Shown here piece by piece: positions 34,702-43,413 of a stretch of 64,000 nucleotides of DNA; the first letter of the stretch is position 1, and each line of letters starts with the position of its first letter. A program made the position numbers and the translations under genes. The notes under the pieces are model-generated. The model saw only the letters and a program-made list of their open reading frames with translations. It ran no database searches and was not told where the DNA came from. Source of the stretch: Viridibacterium sp047600765 (GTDB lineage Bacteria; Pseudomonadota; Gammaproteobacteria; Burkholderiales; Rhodocyclaceae); the NCBI GenBank assembly GCA_047600765.1, contig JASGKF010000002.1, positions 1,054,001-1,118,000 of the forward strand, written 5' to 3'.

Positions 34702-34982
34702 CCGCATCGGTATGCGTACGTTTCGGCTCCGTGGTGCGCAACCTGCGCGAGTCCTGCCGCCTGTCGCAGGAACAACTCGCAGAGCGTGCTGACCTCAATC
34801 GCTCCTATGTCGGCGAGATCGAACGCGGCGTCGCCATGCCCTCGCTGGCAACGCTGATCAAGTTGTTGACGGCGCTGGATGTGACGGCGAGTTCGTTGCT
34901 GGCGCGGTATGAGCGGGGTGGGGCGCAGCTCGCGGCTGACGCCGGCGTCGTTCCTGCGCGAGCGGGAATCCAGCGACTTTGA
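34698..34982 (+). CDS. XRE-family helix-turn-helix regulator
   Basis: A 94-residue protein with one HTH_3 domain: VRNLRESCRLSQEQLAERADLNRSYVGEIERGVAMPSLATLIKLLTAL (about residues 13-61), where SQEQLAER is helix 2 and RSYVGEIERG the recognition helix. Translation is coupled to the serine O-acetyltransferase by a 4-base overlap. The last dozen residues (VVPARAGIQRL) are read from a dispersed repeat of the 12308 type, so the native C-terminus was probably altered by insertion. It may regulate this sulfur locus in response to cysteine or serine derivatives; that is inference. Confidence 0.88.
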   Translation: MTASVCVRFGSVVRNLRESCRLSQEQLAERADLNRSYVGEIERGVAMPSLATLIKLLTALDVTASSLLARYERGGAQLAADAGVVPARAGIQRL

Positions 34983-35005
34983 TGCTTGGTGCGAGCGCCA
35001 CCATT

Positions 35006-35174
35006 TCCCCCTCTCCCGGCCTCTGGCCACCCTCTCCCAGGCTTGGGAGAGGGGACTGCCGTGGCCTGTCACCCGGTGAGTCCGGGTTGCGAAAGTACCA
35101 AGTGGCAAACACGCGTTGCCGTGCCCTCTCCCACGCCTGGGAGAGGGTGGCCCGTCAGGGCCGGGAGAGGGCAA
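35006..35174. repeat. Palindromic CTCTCCC/GGGAGAG repeat pair
   Basis: Two inverted modules: CCCTCTCCCAGGCTTGGGAGAGGG at about 35030-35053 and CCCTCTCCCACGCCTGGGAGAGGG at about 35124-35147, inside wider inverted stretches (CCTCTCCCGGCCTCTGGCC at 35009 against GGCCCGTCAGGGCCGGGAGAGG at 35149). A dispersed betaproteobacterial intergenic repeat filling the gap between the XRE gene and the encapsulin gene. It may form strong hairpins and affect read-through. Confidence 0.75.
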
Positions 35175-35294
35175 TAGCCAGACACGACAAGCTCTTTGAC
35201 GGCTATAGCATGTTGAGTGCAGCCCCACGCTCCACGAGACTCGCTTAACTGATTTTTCTCTAAGCAAATCCAACTTCTTCATAAGGAGTCGAAC

Positions 35295-36227
35295 GTGGCA
35301 GATGTACAGACCGGCCAGCTGGCCCTTGGCGATAACGCCGCACGGCAGCTTGCGAACGCAACCAAAACCGTTCCGCAGCTTTCCATCATCACGCCGCGCT
35401 GGCTCACGCACCTGCTGCAGTGGCAGCCGGTCGAAGCCGGCATCTACCGCGTTAACAAGGTGCGCAATGCCGAAGACGTGCAGGTCACCTGCACCCAGCG
35501 CAACGAATCGGGCGAGCTGCCCAACACCTTCGTCGACTACGAAGAGCAACCGCGTGAGTACTTCCTCAACGCCGTCAGCACAGTACTCGATGTGCATACC
35601 CGCGTGTCGGACCTCTACAGCAGTCCGCACGACCAGATCAAGGAACAGCTGCGCCTGACCATCGAGACGGTCAAGGAGCGCCAGGAATCCGAGCTCATCA
35701 ACAATCCCGACTACGGCCTGCTCGCCAGCGTGGCCGACGAGCAACGCATCTTCCCGCTCACCGGCGCACCGACGCCGGACGACCTCGACGAACTGCTCAC
35801 CAAGGTCTGGAAAGAGCCCGCCTTCTTCCTCACCCATCCGCTTGCCATCGCCGCCTTCGGCCGCGAGTGCACGCGCCGTGGCGTGCCGCCGCCCACCGTC
35901 AGCCTGTTCGGCTCGCAGTTCCTCACCTGGCGCGGCATCCCCCTGATCCCGTCGGACAAGGTGCCCGTCGCCGATGGCAAGACCAAGATCATCCTGCTGC
36001 GCGTCGGTGACAAGCGTCAGGGCGTGGTCGGCCTGTTCCAGCCCGGCCTTGCCGGCGAACAGAGCCCGGGCCTGTCGGTGCGCTTCATGGGCATCAACCG
36101 CCATGCCATCGCGTCCTACCTCATTTCGCTGTACTGCTCGCTGGCCGTGTTGAGCGACGATGCACTGGCTGTTCTGGACGATGTGGAGATCGGCAAGTTC
36201 CATGACTACCCTGACACCTACAAGTGA
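35295..36227 (+). CDS. srpI: Family 2A encapsulin nanocompartment shell protein (SrpI-like)
   Basis: A 310-residue protein, the size of SrpI of Synechococcus. Sequence blocks match the HK97-fold family 2A shell: an extended N-arm (ALGDNAARQLANATKTVPQ), TPRWLTHLLQWQPVEAGIYRVNKV, the E-loop region (VDYEEQPREYFLNAVSTVLDVHTRVSDLYSSPHDQIKEQLRLTIE), NNPDYGLLASV and the late LFGSQFLTWRGIPLIPSDKVPV. Many copies assemble into an icosahedral shell in the cytoplasm. The start is GTG at 35295 with AAGGAG upstream. The cargo gene starts within its last 26 bases, so both are co-translated. The adjacent cargo is a cysteine desulfurase, diagnostic for family 2A. Confidence 0.95.
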   Translation: MADVQTGQLALGDNAARQLANATKTVPQLSIITPRWLTHLLQWQPVEAGIYRVNKVRNAEDVQVTCTQRNESGELPNTFVDYEEQPREYFLNAVSTVLDVHTRVSDLYSSPHDQIKEQLRLTIETVKERQESELINNPDYGLLASVADEQRIFPLTGAPTPDDLDELLTKVWKEPAFFLTHPLAIAAFGRECTRRGVPPPTVSLFGSQFLTWRGIPLIPSDKVPVADGKTKIILLRVGDKRQGVVGLFQPGLAGEQSPGLSVRFMGINRHAIASYLISLYCSLAVLSDDALAVLDDVEIGKFHDYPDTYK

Positions 36228-38118
36228 GCCGCAAGGTGGCTTCACGCCACCGGCAGGGTTGCCTGACGTGGCCAGTCTTGCGAAGCTCGCCGGCGAGTTT
36301 TTCTCTGCCTTGCCCACGACTGCCGCCCCCGGCGGCGTGAGCAACGGCCTGCCGCTGGGCCTCAGCCACCTCGGTGGCGTCTCGCAGCTCGGCACGCCAC
36401 CGCAACCGCCCGAGCCCGTGCTGGCACTCGGTGGCCGTGCGCCGTCGCTGGCGCCTGCTGCAGCGACGCAGACCGGCGTGCCTGACAAGTTTGCCGACAC
36501 CGCTGGCGCATCCAGCCGCAGCCCTGCGCAAGCTGTGCCAGAGGCCTATGCGGCCGCGTTGCCCAGCATCGATGCACCGCAGCCGCCAGTGCACACGTCT
36601 GCACAACCGCCCAGCTCACCGTACTACTTCCTCGGCGAGTCGAGGAGCCTGCAATCGTCTGCACCTGACGTCGCCGTACCCAGCGAAGACCGCGTTACCG
36701 CACGCAGCTTCGGACTGCCCGGCGAAGACGATCTGCGCGCCTTGCTCGGCGGTGCTCCCGCTGCGCCGACGACGAATGTCCCCGGCGCACCTGCTGCTGC
36801 GAAAGAGTCCGAGCGGAAGAAGGACCAATGGTTCTACTTCACCGACCTGACTCGCAACGAAAACGGTAGAGCACTGGAATCACAATCCAGTGCTCATCCG
36901 CCCTTCGACGTGAATGCAGTTCGTCGCGATTTCCCCATCCTGCAGGAACGCGTGAACGGCAAGCAGCTCGTCTGGTTCGACAACGCCGCCACCACGCAGA
37001 AGCCGCAAGCCGTCATCGACCGCCTCGCGTACTTCTACGAGCACGAGAACTCCAACATCCACCGCGCCGCGCACGAACTCGCCGCACGCGCCACGGATGC
37101 CTACGAGGGCGCGCGCGACAAGGTGCGTCGCTTCATCGGTGCCGGCTCCAGCGAAGAAATCATCTTCGTGCGCGGCACCACCGAAGCCATCAACCTCATC
37201 GCCAAGACCTGGGGCGCGCAGAACGTGCACGAAGGTGACGAGATCGTCGTCTCCCACCTCGAACACCACGCCAACATCGTGCCCTGGCAACAGCTTGCGG
37301 CAGCGAAGGGTGCAAAGCTGCGCGTGATCCCGGTCGACGACAGCGGCCAGATCCTGCTCGACGAAGCGCGCAAGATCATCACCGACAAAGTGAAGATCGT
37401 CTCCGTCACGCAGGTCTCCAACGCGCTGGGCACCGTCACGCCGGTCAAGGAGATCGTCGCCATGGCGCACAGCGTCGGCGCCAAGGCCGTCGTCGACGGC
37501 GCGCAGTCCGTGTCGCACATGCGCGTCAACGTGCAGGACCTCGACGCAGACTTCTTCGTTTTCTCCGGCCACAAGATCTTCGGCCCCACCGGCATCGGCG
37601 CCGTGTACGCCAAGCGCGACATCCTCGAACACATGCCCCCCTGGCAAGGCGGCGGCAACATGATCGCGGACGTCACCTTCGAGCGCACCATCTACCAGCC
37701 GCCGCCCAATCGCTTCGAAGCCGGCACCGGCAACATCGCGGACGCCGTCGGCCTCGGCGCAGCGCTCGACTACGTGGAGCGCATCGGCATCGAGAACATC
37801 GGCCGCTACGAGCACGACCTGCTCGAATACGCCACCCATGGCCTCAAGACGATCCCGGGCATCCGCCTCATCGGCACCGCCGCCAACAAAGCCAGCGTCG
37901 CTTCCTTCACGCTGGCCGGCTACAGCACCGAAGAAGTCGGCAAGGCCCTCAATCGCGAAGGCATCGCCGTCCGCACCGGCCACCACTGCGCCCAACCCAT
38001 CCTGCGCCGCTTCGGCGTCGAGACCACGGTGCGGCCCTCGCTCGCGTTCTACAACACCTGCGAGGAAGTGGATCGGTTGGTGTCGGTGGTGTATCGGTTG
38101 GCGACGGCTAGGCGCTGA
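36202..38118 (+). CDS. Encapsulin-associated cysteine desulfurase cargo protein
   Basis: A 638-residue protein: residues 1-230 are a low-complexity Pro/Ala/Gly-rich extension, the rest a SufS-type PLP desulfurase. Short conserved-looking islands in the extension are LAKLAGEFFSALP (26-38), SPYYFL (138-143) and SFGLPGEDDLRALLGG (168-183), which match the idea of shell-binding motifs in family 2A cargo. The enzyme part has FDNAATTQKPQ, HRAAHELAARAT, the Schiff-base Lys in FSGHKIFGPTG and the persulfide Cys in RTGHHCAQP (Cys about 596). It removes sulfur from L-cysteine to form persulfide, here probably stored or processed inside the shell. Start overlaps the encapsulin gene by 26 bases. Confidence 0.94.
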   Translation: MTTLTPTSEPQGGFTPPAGLPDVASLAKLAGEFFSALPTTAAPGGVSNGLPLGLSHLGGVSQLGTPPQPPEPVLALGGRAPSLAPAAATQTGVPDKFADTAGASSRSPAQAVPEAYAAALPSIDAPQPPVHTSAQPPSSPYYFLGESRSLQSSAPDVAVPSEDRVTARSFGLPGEDDLRALLGGAPAAPTTNVPGAPAAAKESERKKDQWFYFTDLTRNENGRALESQSSAHPPFDVNAVRRDFPILQERVNGKQLVWFDNAATTQKPQAVIDRLAYFYEHENSNIHRAAHELAARATDAYEGARDKVRRFIGAGSSEEIIFVRGTTEAINLIAKTWGAQNVHEGDEIVVSHLEHHANIVPWQQLAAAKGAKLRVIPVDDSGQILLDEARKIITDKVKIVSVTQVSNALGTVTPVKEIVAMAHSVGAKAVVDGAQSVSHMRVNVQDLDADFFVFSGHKIFGPTGIGAVYAKRDILEHMPPWQGGGNMIADVTFERTIYQPPPNRFEAGTGNIADAVGLGAALDYVERIGIENIGRYEHDLLEYATHGLKTIPGIRLIGTAANKASVASFTLAGYSTEEVGKALNREGIAVRTGHHCAQPILRRFGVETTVRPSLAFYNTCEEVDRLVSVVYRLATARR

Positions 38119-38134
38119 TTCGATAGACATCTCG

Positions 38135-38172
38135 CAATGAAAGACGGCCGCTTATGCGGCCGTCTTTCATTG
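38135..38172 (+). terminator. Bidirectional-type terminator hairpin
   Basis: Perfect 17-base arms CAATGAAAGACGGCCGC / GCGGCCGTCTTTCATTG with a TTAT loop, 16 bases past the desulfurase stop. It separates the encapsulin locus from the leftward Gabija genes, and it may serve both directions. Confidence 0.88.
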
Positions 38173-38220
38173 CGTAGGGGATATTGGTATCCGGGTTGGT
38201 GGTATCAAGTGTCCTCAATT

Positions 38221-40008
38221 TTATGTAACCGCTGAGATTACTTGTTGTTCGACAAGCGTTGCGAGGTGGCCGGGAGGCCACTCTGTGAAGCCATGTCGAT
38301 GCATGGCATCGACAATGTCGCTCGTGGTGTCTTTGGGTATTCCGATTACGAGTAAGTCGCGGGCACGCGTGACCGCCACGAAGCCAATTCTCCCCTCCTC
38401 ACCGTCAGTTCCACTGAGCATGGCGTTTAAGTCACTTTTGTTTGTTAGGTAAAGAACCGCTGGAATTCCTTCACCCTTGACCGAGTGTACTGTTCCGCAA
38501 CGCAGCTCTCCCCATTCGTTTTGCTCTAAATCATTCACTAGCAGAGGGCCTGTGCTTGCGAGTTTCGTAGACTTTAAGCGGGCTTCCCACGTTGGTACGC
38601 GACTAAATGAGCTTTGGGCCTCCAATGCATTCAACCAGCCCCCAAGATTGTTTTTTAGGGTTGGCAACCAGTCGGTCTTGGCCTCTCGAGTTGCTGAAGG
38701 GATGCCCGAGTCAGGAGAGCGAAGTAGCTTCCACACAAGCCGACGAAGTATCCGCATGTCTGCGTCACCACGCATACCTTTTAAGTCACCTATCAAGGAG
38801 TCAGGTAGCCCCCGCACAAGATTCAAGACGGCCTGCGCGCAATGGTCAACAGCTTTGGACATATCAGCGTTCTGCTCGCGCTCTAGCGCGGCAGCGGCGA
38901 AGTGCTTCACCGTAGAAAGTCCAAGCTTGGACGATGCCGTAGTCAGCCGCTCAAGAAGTGCGTTGCCCCGGCAAAGGATGACCGCTTCGCTCAGTTCGTA
39001 GCCTGCTGCAACAAGCTCGGCTGGCCATGTTGACATTAGTTGTGGCAGTTTTTTTTCGTCGTAGCGCCAGTAATACGCGCCTGAAGGACGAGAAGCCGTT
39101 GTGCGGAAAGGTTTTGAGCTCGTGCCAGACAAGGAGTTGGCTACCGCCAAGATGCCAGGCAATGAACGTCGGTTTTGGGTCAAGGGAAGACTCAAAACGC
39201 CTTGACGCTTCGAAAAATCCCGAAGGTAGGACCCCGTTGCGAAATTGAAGCCATAGATGCTCTGGTGAAAGTCACCCACCAGCGAAATGGTGCTACCTGC
39301 GCTGTGCAGTAAATCGAGTACTGCACTCTCGAAGGAACCAATGTCCTGAGCTTCGTCTATCAAAATCTGCGGAAATCGTCGGGCGAGCGCATCTCTCAAT
39401 CGAGGTTCCTTATTGAGAAGAGCAAGGGCCCATGCACGACCGATTGAGTATGTATAGCCACCAACCTTCGCTAGTTCCTTTACCTTCTTGCGAGCAAGTT
39501 CTTCGAGCTCTGCATCGAGTTCAACCGTTGCTCCGTTCTTGAGTCGTCGGTGGAAAACTGTCTTCCCCTTGCTTCGGTCAAGGGTTAGATCTTCAAGACC
39601 AAAGGTCTTCTGATTGTCTTTTCCGAAACGATAGTTCGCGAGAAATGGTTCGTCTCCCAGAACTAGAAAAGGGGTTCGTGTACATCCCATCACTCGGCTG
39701 CCATGTGGCCTCAACAGAAATGACGTGATGAACGCATCGACGGTTTGGATAATCACTCTGTCTGAGCCGTCGTCGCGCCCGCGTAGTAGCCGATACTCGC
39801 TACGGAAGGTATCGACTGCCACGTTGGAGTACGACAGAAGTGCAACGTGACCACGGTCGTTGTCGTTCTCGAGTCGCCTTCTGATCTCAGCCACCCGTCG
39901 AACGGCTGTCGCAGTCTTCCCGCTTCCTGGACAAGCAACTACGGCGATAGGCTTGAGTTCAGCTTCGATAATCGCCTTCTGTTCAGGCGTGGCGATGAAC
40001 TCATGCAT
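38221..40008 (-). CDS. gajB: Gabija anti-phage system helicase-like protein GajB
   Basis: A 595-residue UvrD/Rep-type superfamily 1 helicase-like protein. Motif Ia region: VVACPGSGKTATAVRRVAEI (Walker A, residues about 28-37), LLSYSNVAVDTF, ILIDEAQDIGSFE (Walker B), SLVGDFHQSIYGF (motif III), LTQNRRS (motif IV) and a C-terminal GTVHSVKGEGIPAVLY (motif V) then VAVTRARDLLVIG (motif VI). It overlaps the upstream GajA gene by 8 bases, as in known Gabija pairs, where GajB is thought to sense DNA ends or single strands and activate GajA nicking. It is about 100 residues longer than the best-studied homologue. Base composition is visibly less GC-rich than the flanks. Confidence 0.9.
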   Translation of the reverse strand: MHEFIATPEQKAIIEAELKPIAVVACPGSGKTATAVRRVAEIRRRLENDNDRGHVALLSYSNVAVDTFRSEYRLLRGRDDGSDRVIIQTVDAFITSFLLRPHGSRVMGCTRTPFLVLGDEPFLANYRFGKDNQKTFGLEDLTLDRSKGKTVFHRRLKNGATVELDAELEELARKKVKELAKVGGYTYSIGRAWALALLNKEPRLRDALARRFPQILIDEAQDIGSFESAVLDLLHSAGSTISLVGDFHQSIYGFNFATGSYLRDFSKRQGVLSLPLTQNRRSLPGILAVANSLSGTSSKPFRTTASRPSGAYYWRYDEKKLPQLMSTWPAELVAAGYELSEAVILCRGNALLERLTTASSKLGLSTVKHFAAAALEREQNADMSKAVDHCAQAVLNLVRGLPDSLIGDLKGMRGDADMRILRRLVWKLLRSPDSGIPSATREAKTDWLPTLKNNLGGWLNALEAQSSFSRVPTWEARLKSTKLASTGPLLVNDLEQNEWGELRCGTVHSVKGEGIPAVLYLTNKSDLNAMLSGTDGEEGRIGFVAVTRARDLLVIGIPKDTTSDIVDAMHRHGFTEWPPGHLATLVEQQVISAVT

Positions 40009-41743
40009 TGATAGCCCTTACGAATTCCAAGGCTGACTCAAGGTACGAAGGAATTGCGATTGGATTCTTAGATGAGGCTATGCCGTAAGCGAGAACTTGT
40101 GAGTAGTGCCCTTTCTTCACGTTCTCAAGATCACCCTGGCGATCAAACATTCCGCAATAGAGAATCGTTGCTTTCTCTTGATCGGTCTGTGCTTCGATAA
40201 CCGCCGTCTCTAGATCTTTGCCGATAACAGGATGCATATCCTTAAGTGCGTCGATCATTAGCTCACGACGATCAGCATCAAGGGCAAGGTCGTACTCAAG
40301 TGTTTTCTGAGCGAAGAAGCATTTTACGAATTCGTCTTCGTGTTTCTGCAGGACTTGGGCGCTCGTTGAGAGTTTGAGGGATGTGTTTTTGTCCGGGAAA
40401 AAGTTCTTTGGAGGATCTGCGTCTGAAACGACGGCGACCGGAATTTGCATGGCACCTTTACCAAACAGAGGTAGAAAGGCATCGAAATTTAGACCGTCAG
40501 TACTTATGACACTAACGGAGAGCTTGCGAAGATCGTGGCCTGCTTTCGTAGCAAGTGCCTCTACCAGAAACAGTTCGGCAGTACCTTCGACGAGTATTAG
40601 CCGTCGCGCAAAGAATAGTTCTGCGCGGGTTACATTGAGGTATCTCTGTAGCTTCTCCTTTTTGCCTTTATCAAAAGCAATATCTCGCGGGGCAAAAGCT
40701 ACTGGGCCATCAAGCCCCTCATAGATGCAGCAGAGCGAGTCAAGGTCAGCAAGCGCCGCGAAATTCGGGGAGTGGCTAGTCACAAAAACCTGAACTGCGC
40801 GCTCACCTTCTGTAGGCTTCTCTACGGTCTTTAGGTAGTCTAGGAGGACGGCCTGAAGCTGAGGATGCAAGTGTGCTTCGGGTTCTTCAACAAGGAGCCC
40901 ACAGTATGCGGCGGCCTTGTTGAGCGATAGCTCACTGAGTACGACTGCCATATAGATGAGATTGTTGAATCCAAGGCCGTTTTGCTCTACCTCCATGCCA
41001 CCGACGGCCATTCCGATGCGGGTCGTGAATCGATTGAAGTCGCTTGACGCGAGATCGAGCTGCAGAGATTGAGCTAGTTCTGCGCCGAGCATACTTTCAT
41101 GTTTGGTCGCAATCGCTGTGCTTGTCGAGGAGATTGGCGGTTTCCCCTTTAACTCGTTGTCGATTGCCTTCAAGCTTTGCACCAGATCCTCTCGCTGGGC
41201 ATTGTCAGGCATCATGTTTTGAATGAGCTTAGCAACTTGGCTCATGCGACCAGGCTTGAGTCCTTTCGCAGGGTCCCGTAAGGGCTGTAGGTAAATGGCT
41301 CGCAGTTCTTCGAGCATCTCTGTTGTCATCACGTTTTCTTCGTGAAGGCCAACCCATCGACGCAGGCGAAGTCGGTCTCCTGGCTCGGTTTGGGAGTACT
41401 GCACTGTGAACTGTGCGTCGTAGCTGACAATCGTCCCGCTAGCGTTCTTGACTGGCACAAGGGCGGTCATGAAGTCAGCTTCGTTGTCCTCTGACAAGCC
41501 ACTGAATACGAATGTGAACGTTGCTGTAGTGCTATGCGTTCCATTTGGTTTCTGATGCAAGTCAAGTTCAGTTAGCCGTAGGCTCCCTTCGTCACTAGCA
41601 GCAAGCAACACGCGCAGGGCATCGACAACCGCAGTCTTTCCGGCATTGTTCGGGCCGACGATTACGTTCAAACCTTCTTTGAAGTGAAGAGTTAAGTTGT
41701 TAAATCGTCGGAAGCCTTGAATGCGCAGCTTGTGTAGGTACAT
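40001..41743 (-). CDS. gajA: Gabija anti-phage system nuclease GajA (OLD family)
   Basis: A 580-residue OLD-family endonuclease, close to the known GajA length. N-terminal ABC-type ATPase: LHKLRIQGFRRFNNLTL, Walker A IVGPNNAGKTAVVD (about 31-40), signature-like LGFNNLIYMAVVLSEL, Walker B GLLVEEPEAHLHPQLQ and switch His in FVTSHSPNFA. C-terminal TOPRIM: RLILVEGTAELFLVEALA with Glu, then VAVVSDADPPKNF with Asp-x-Asp. GajA nicks DNA and is released from inhibition when nucleotide pools fall during phage replication. It is the first gene of the pair; start ATG 41743 (MYLHKL). The locus is probably horizontally acquired. Confidence 0.92.
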   Translation of the reverse strand: MYLHKLRIQGFRRFNNLTLHFKEGLNVIVGPNNAGKTAVVDALRVLLAASDEGSLRLTELDLHQKPNGTHSTTATFTFVFSGLSEDNEADFMTALVPVKNASGTIVSYDAQFTVQYSQTEPGDRLRLRRWVGLHEENVMTTEMLEELRAIYLQPLRDPAKGLKPGRMSQVAKLIQNMMPDNAQREDLVQSLKAIDNELKGKPPISSTSTAIATKHESMLGAELAQSLQLDLASSDFNRFTTRIGMAVGGMEVEQNGLGFNNLIYMAVVLSELSLNKAAAYCGLLVEEPEAHLHPQLQAVLLDYLKTVEKPTEGERAVQVFVTSHSPNFAALADLDSLCCIYEGLDGPVAFAPRDIAFDKGKKEKLQRYLNVTRAELFFARRLILVEGTAELFLVEALATKAGHDLRKLSVSVISTDGLNFDAFLPLFGKGAMQIPVAVVSDADPPKNFFPDKNTSLKLSTSAQVLQKHEDEFVKCFFAQKTLEYDLALDADRRELMIDALKDMHPVIGKDLETAVIEAQTDQEKATILYCGMFDRQGDLENVKKGHYSQVLAYGIASSKNPIAIPSYLESALEFVRAINA

Positions 41744-41806
41744 GAGTCTTGTTTTCCTTGTCTGGTGAGTCGCATTGCCTACATTGCAGGTCAGTGTCCC
41801 CAGCAA

Positions 41807-41837
41807 GTAGCCCAGATGAAGCGCAGCGCAATCCAGG
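41807..41837. repeat. Solitary REP-like element, third family
   Basis: Begins GTAGCCCAGATGAAGCGC and ends GCAATCCAGG, matching the GTAG + imperfect palindrome form of REP sequences recognised by RAYT transposases. It resembles a REP family common in beta- and gammaproteobacteria and differs from the two families found at 54217-60394. Located upstream of gajA. Confidence 0.6.
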
Positions 41838-41986
41838 AGCGTTTGGCCCCGGGTTCCTGTAAGCCCGCATCCGGGCGACTTCTGTTTCAGCCTCAATCAA
41901 TAGCCAAGAAGCATACCCCCATTCGCGCCGGCCTCTGCTTGCCGATGCCTGCACTTGATACAGTGCTCGCACCAAGGAGGTAAGCC

Positions 41987-42547
41987 ATGCCCGGCGTAGA
42001 CGCCAACTACCGTTACATCGCAGCCGCGCAGGAGGTGAATGCGCGCATTGCCCATCGGCAGCAGGCACTGAGCCTGTACGTGACCCTGGTGGTGAGCTTG
42101 CTCGCCGCACTGGTGGCGCTGAAGCCGGGTGCGGGGGCGACGGCCTTGCCGGTGGAGTGGCTGGTGCTGGGCTTCCCGGTGGCGTCGACCTGTCTGGCCT
42201 TCCTCAACTACAAGACGGAGCGGGCGCTGAGCAATCTGCGCGCTTTCCTCTCGGCGCTGGAGCGCATCGACGACGGGCACACCAAGTTACCCAGCTACAA
42301 CACCGATCCGCGCTGGGCGCTGGAGGCGAATCGCGCGCGGCGCTTTCATGACTACGCGTCGGCAGTGCTGGTGGGGGCGAGCAACCTGGTGGCGGTGGCG
42401 GCCTTCGTGAATATCTACCCGTCGCGGGTGGCCAGCACTTCGCCAGCAATCTGGCTGACGGCGGTGGTGGCGGTGCTGTGCATGGCAGCGCTGCTGTGGA
42501 TTCCGCGCCTGAGCTATCGACCGGACTCGGCGCTCCCCAGCACCTAA
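41987..42547 (+). CDS. Four-helix membrane protein, unknown
   Basis: A 186-residue protein with a polar N-terminal helix (NYRYIAAAQEVNARIAHRQQ), then two helix pairs (LYVTLVVSLLAALVAL / VEWLVLGFPVASTCLAFLNY and AVLVGASNLVAVAAFVNIY / AIWLTAVVAVLCMAALLWI). The cytoplasmic loop contains KTERALSNLRAFLSALERI. The paired-helix layout with a coiled lead resembles SLATT-type membrane proteins tied to conflict systems, but no associated nucleotide-binding partner is nearby. Its last 4 bases overlap the end of the GntR gene on the other strand. Confidence 0.72.
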   Translation: MPGVDANYRYIAAAQEVNARIAHRQQALSLYVTLVVSLLAALVALKPGAGATALPVEWLVLGFPVASTCLAFLNYKTERALSNLRAFLSALERIDDGHTKLPSYNTDPRWALEANRARRFHDYASAVLVGASNLVAVAAFVNIYPSRVASTSPAIWLTAVVAVLCMAALLWIPRLSYRPDSALPST

Positions 42548-43269
42548 CGCGGCGAAAAACGCTCCAGCACTGACTCCAGCGAGCGGTTGTCGGGCTGCGC
42601 ACCGTTGAGGCGGATGCGCTGTGCGATGTCGTCGAGGTGGGCCTGCATCTCCGCGCAGGCTGCCGTGGCATCACCACGCCGCATGGCAGCGACGATGGCG
42701 CGGTGATCGTGCGCGCCGCATTTGTTGCTGCGGTCTTCGCCATAGAGTGCGCTGACCAGCGCGATGCGCGCGACGACTTTCTCCAGCAGCTCCTGCAACA
42801 CCGCATTGCGCGCCAGGCTCGCGAGTTCGACGTGGAAGTGGCCGGACAAACGCGTCTTCGCCGCCTCGTCGGTGGCGTTGTGGATGGCTTCTTCTTCGTG
42901 GGTGAGTGCTTCCAGGCGATCGAGGTCTGCCGTCTGGGCGTGGCGCGTGGCGCGTTCGACGATGGAGAGTTCGAGCAGGTTGCGGGTGTCGAGCAGTTCG
43001 CGCGCTTCGGCGACGGTGGGCTCGGCGACGAAGGCGCCGCGATTGCGTTGGCGGTCGATGAGGTGGTCGCGCTGCAGCACATTGAGCGCACCACGCACCA
43101 CCGTTCGGCTGACCTTGAAGTGCTTGCCGATCACCTCTTCGGAGAGTTTGGTGCCGGGGCGCAGGGCGCCGTCGGCCATGGCCTTGGCCAGTGCCAGGCA
43201 GATGCGTTCCGTGACGTCCTCGGCCCCCGCCGGTTCTGCCCGCTTGTTTGGTTTTTTCGTGTTCGCCAT
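42544..43269 (-). CDS. GntR-family regulator, FadR/FCD subfamily
   Basis: A 241-residue regulator. Winged helix at about residues 17-75: LALAKAMADGALRPGTKLSEEVIGKHFKVSRTVVRGALNVLQRDHLIDRQRNRGAFVAEP. The C-terminal FCD domain contains ELLDTRNLLELSIVERA, HFHVELASLARN and HDHRAIVAAM, where the metal-binding His and Asp typical of FCD are seen. It is divergent from the creatinase-like gene and probably controls that gene and the ABC operon by the shared motif at 43353 and 45279. Start ATG 43269; 43287 is possible. Confidence 0.92.
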   Translation of the reverse strand: MANTKKPNKRAEPAGAEDVTERICLALAKAMADGALRPGTKLSEEVIGKHFKVSRTVVRGALNVLQRDHLIDRQRNRGAFVAEPTVAEARELLDTRNLLELSIVERATRHAQTADLDRLEALTHEEEAIHNATDEAAKTRLSGHFHVELASLARNAVLQELLEKVVARIALVSALYGEDRSNKCGAHDHRAIVAAMRRGDATAACAEMQAHLDDIAQRIRLNGAQPDNRSLESVLERFSPR

Positions 43270-43352
43270 CAGTGCTTCCCTTGTCATCTGCCGGGGATGA
43301 TACCCAATGGACTCTGCATGCGCTGTATAAGCAGTCGCGTATACGTAATGTT

Positions 43353-43369
43353 TACACTTTTGAAAGCAA
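43353..43369. promoter_or_regulatory. Candidate GntR operator half of shared motif
   Basis: TACACTTTTGAAAGCAA lies between the GntR gene and the divergent creatinase-like gene. Fifteen of 17 positions match the element at 45279-45295 (TACACTTTGTAAAGCAA) in front of the racemase/ABC operon. Shared promoters next to a regulator gene suggest a common binding site. Confidence 0.6.
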
Positions 43370-43413
43370 TTTAGGATACCTTTGTTGCGATCAATGTGCC
43401 TGTGAGTTTCCCC

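Noticed and set aside
35006..35174. Palindromes considered as a terminator pair
   Set aside because: Symmetry extends over inverted modules and lacks T-runs; better explained as a dispersed repeat.
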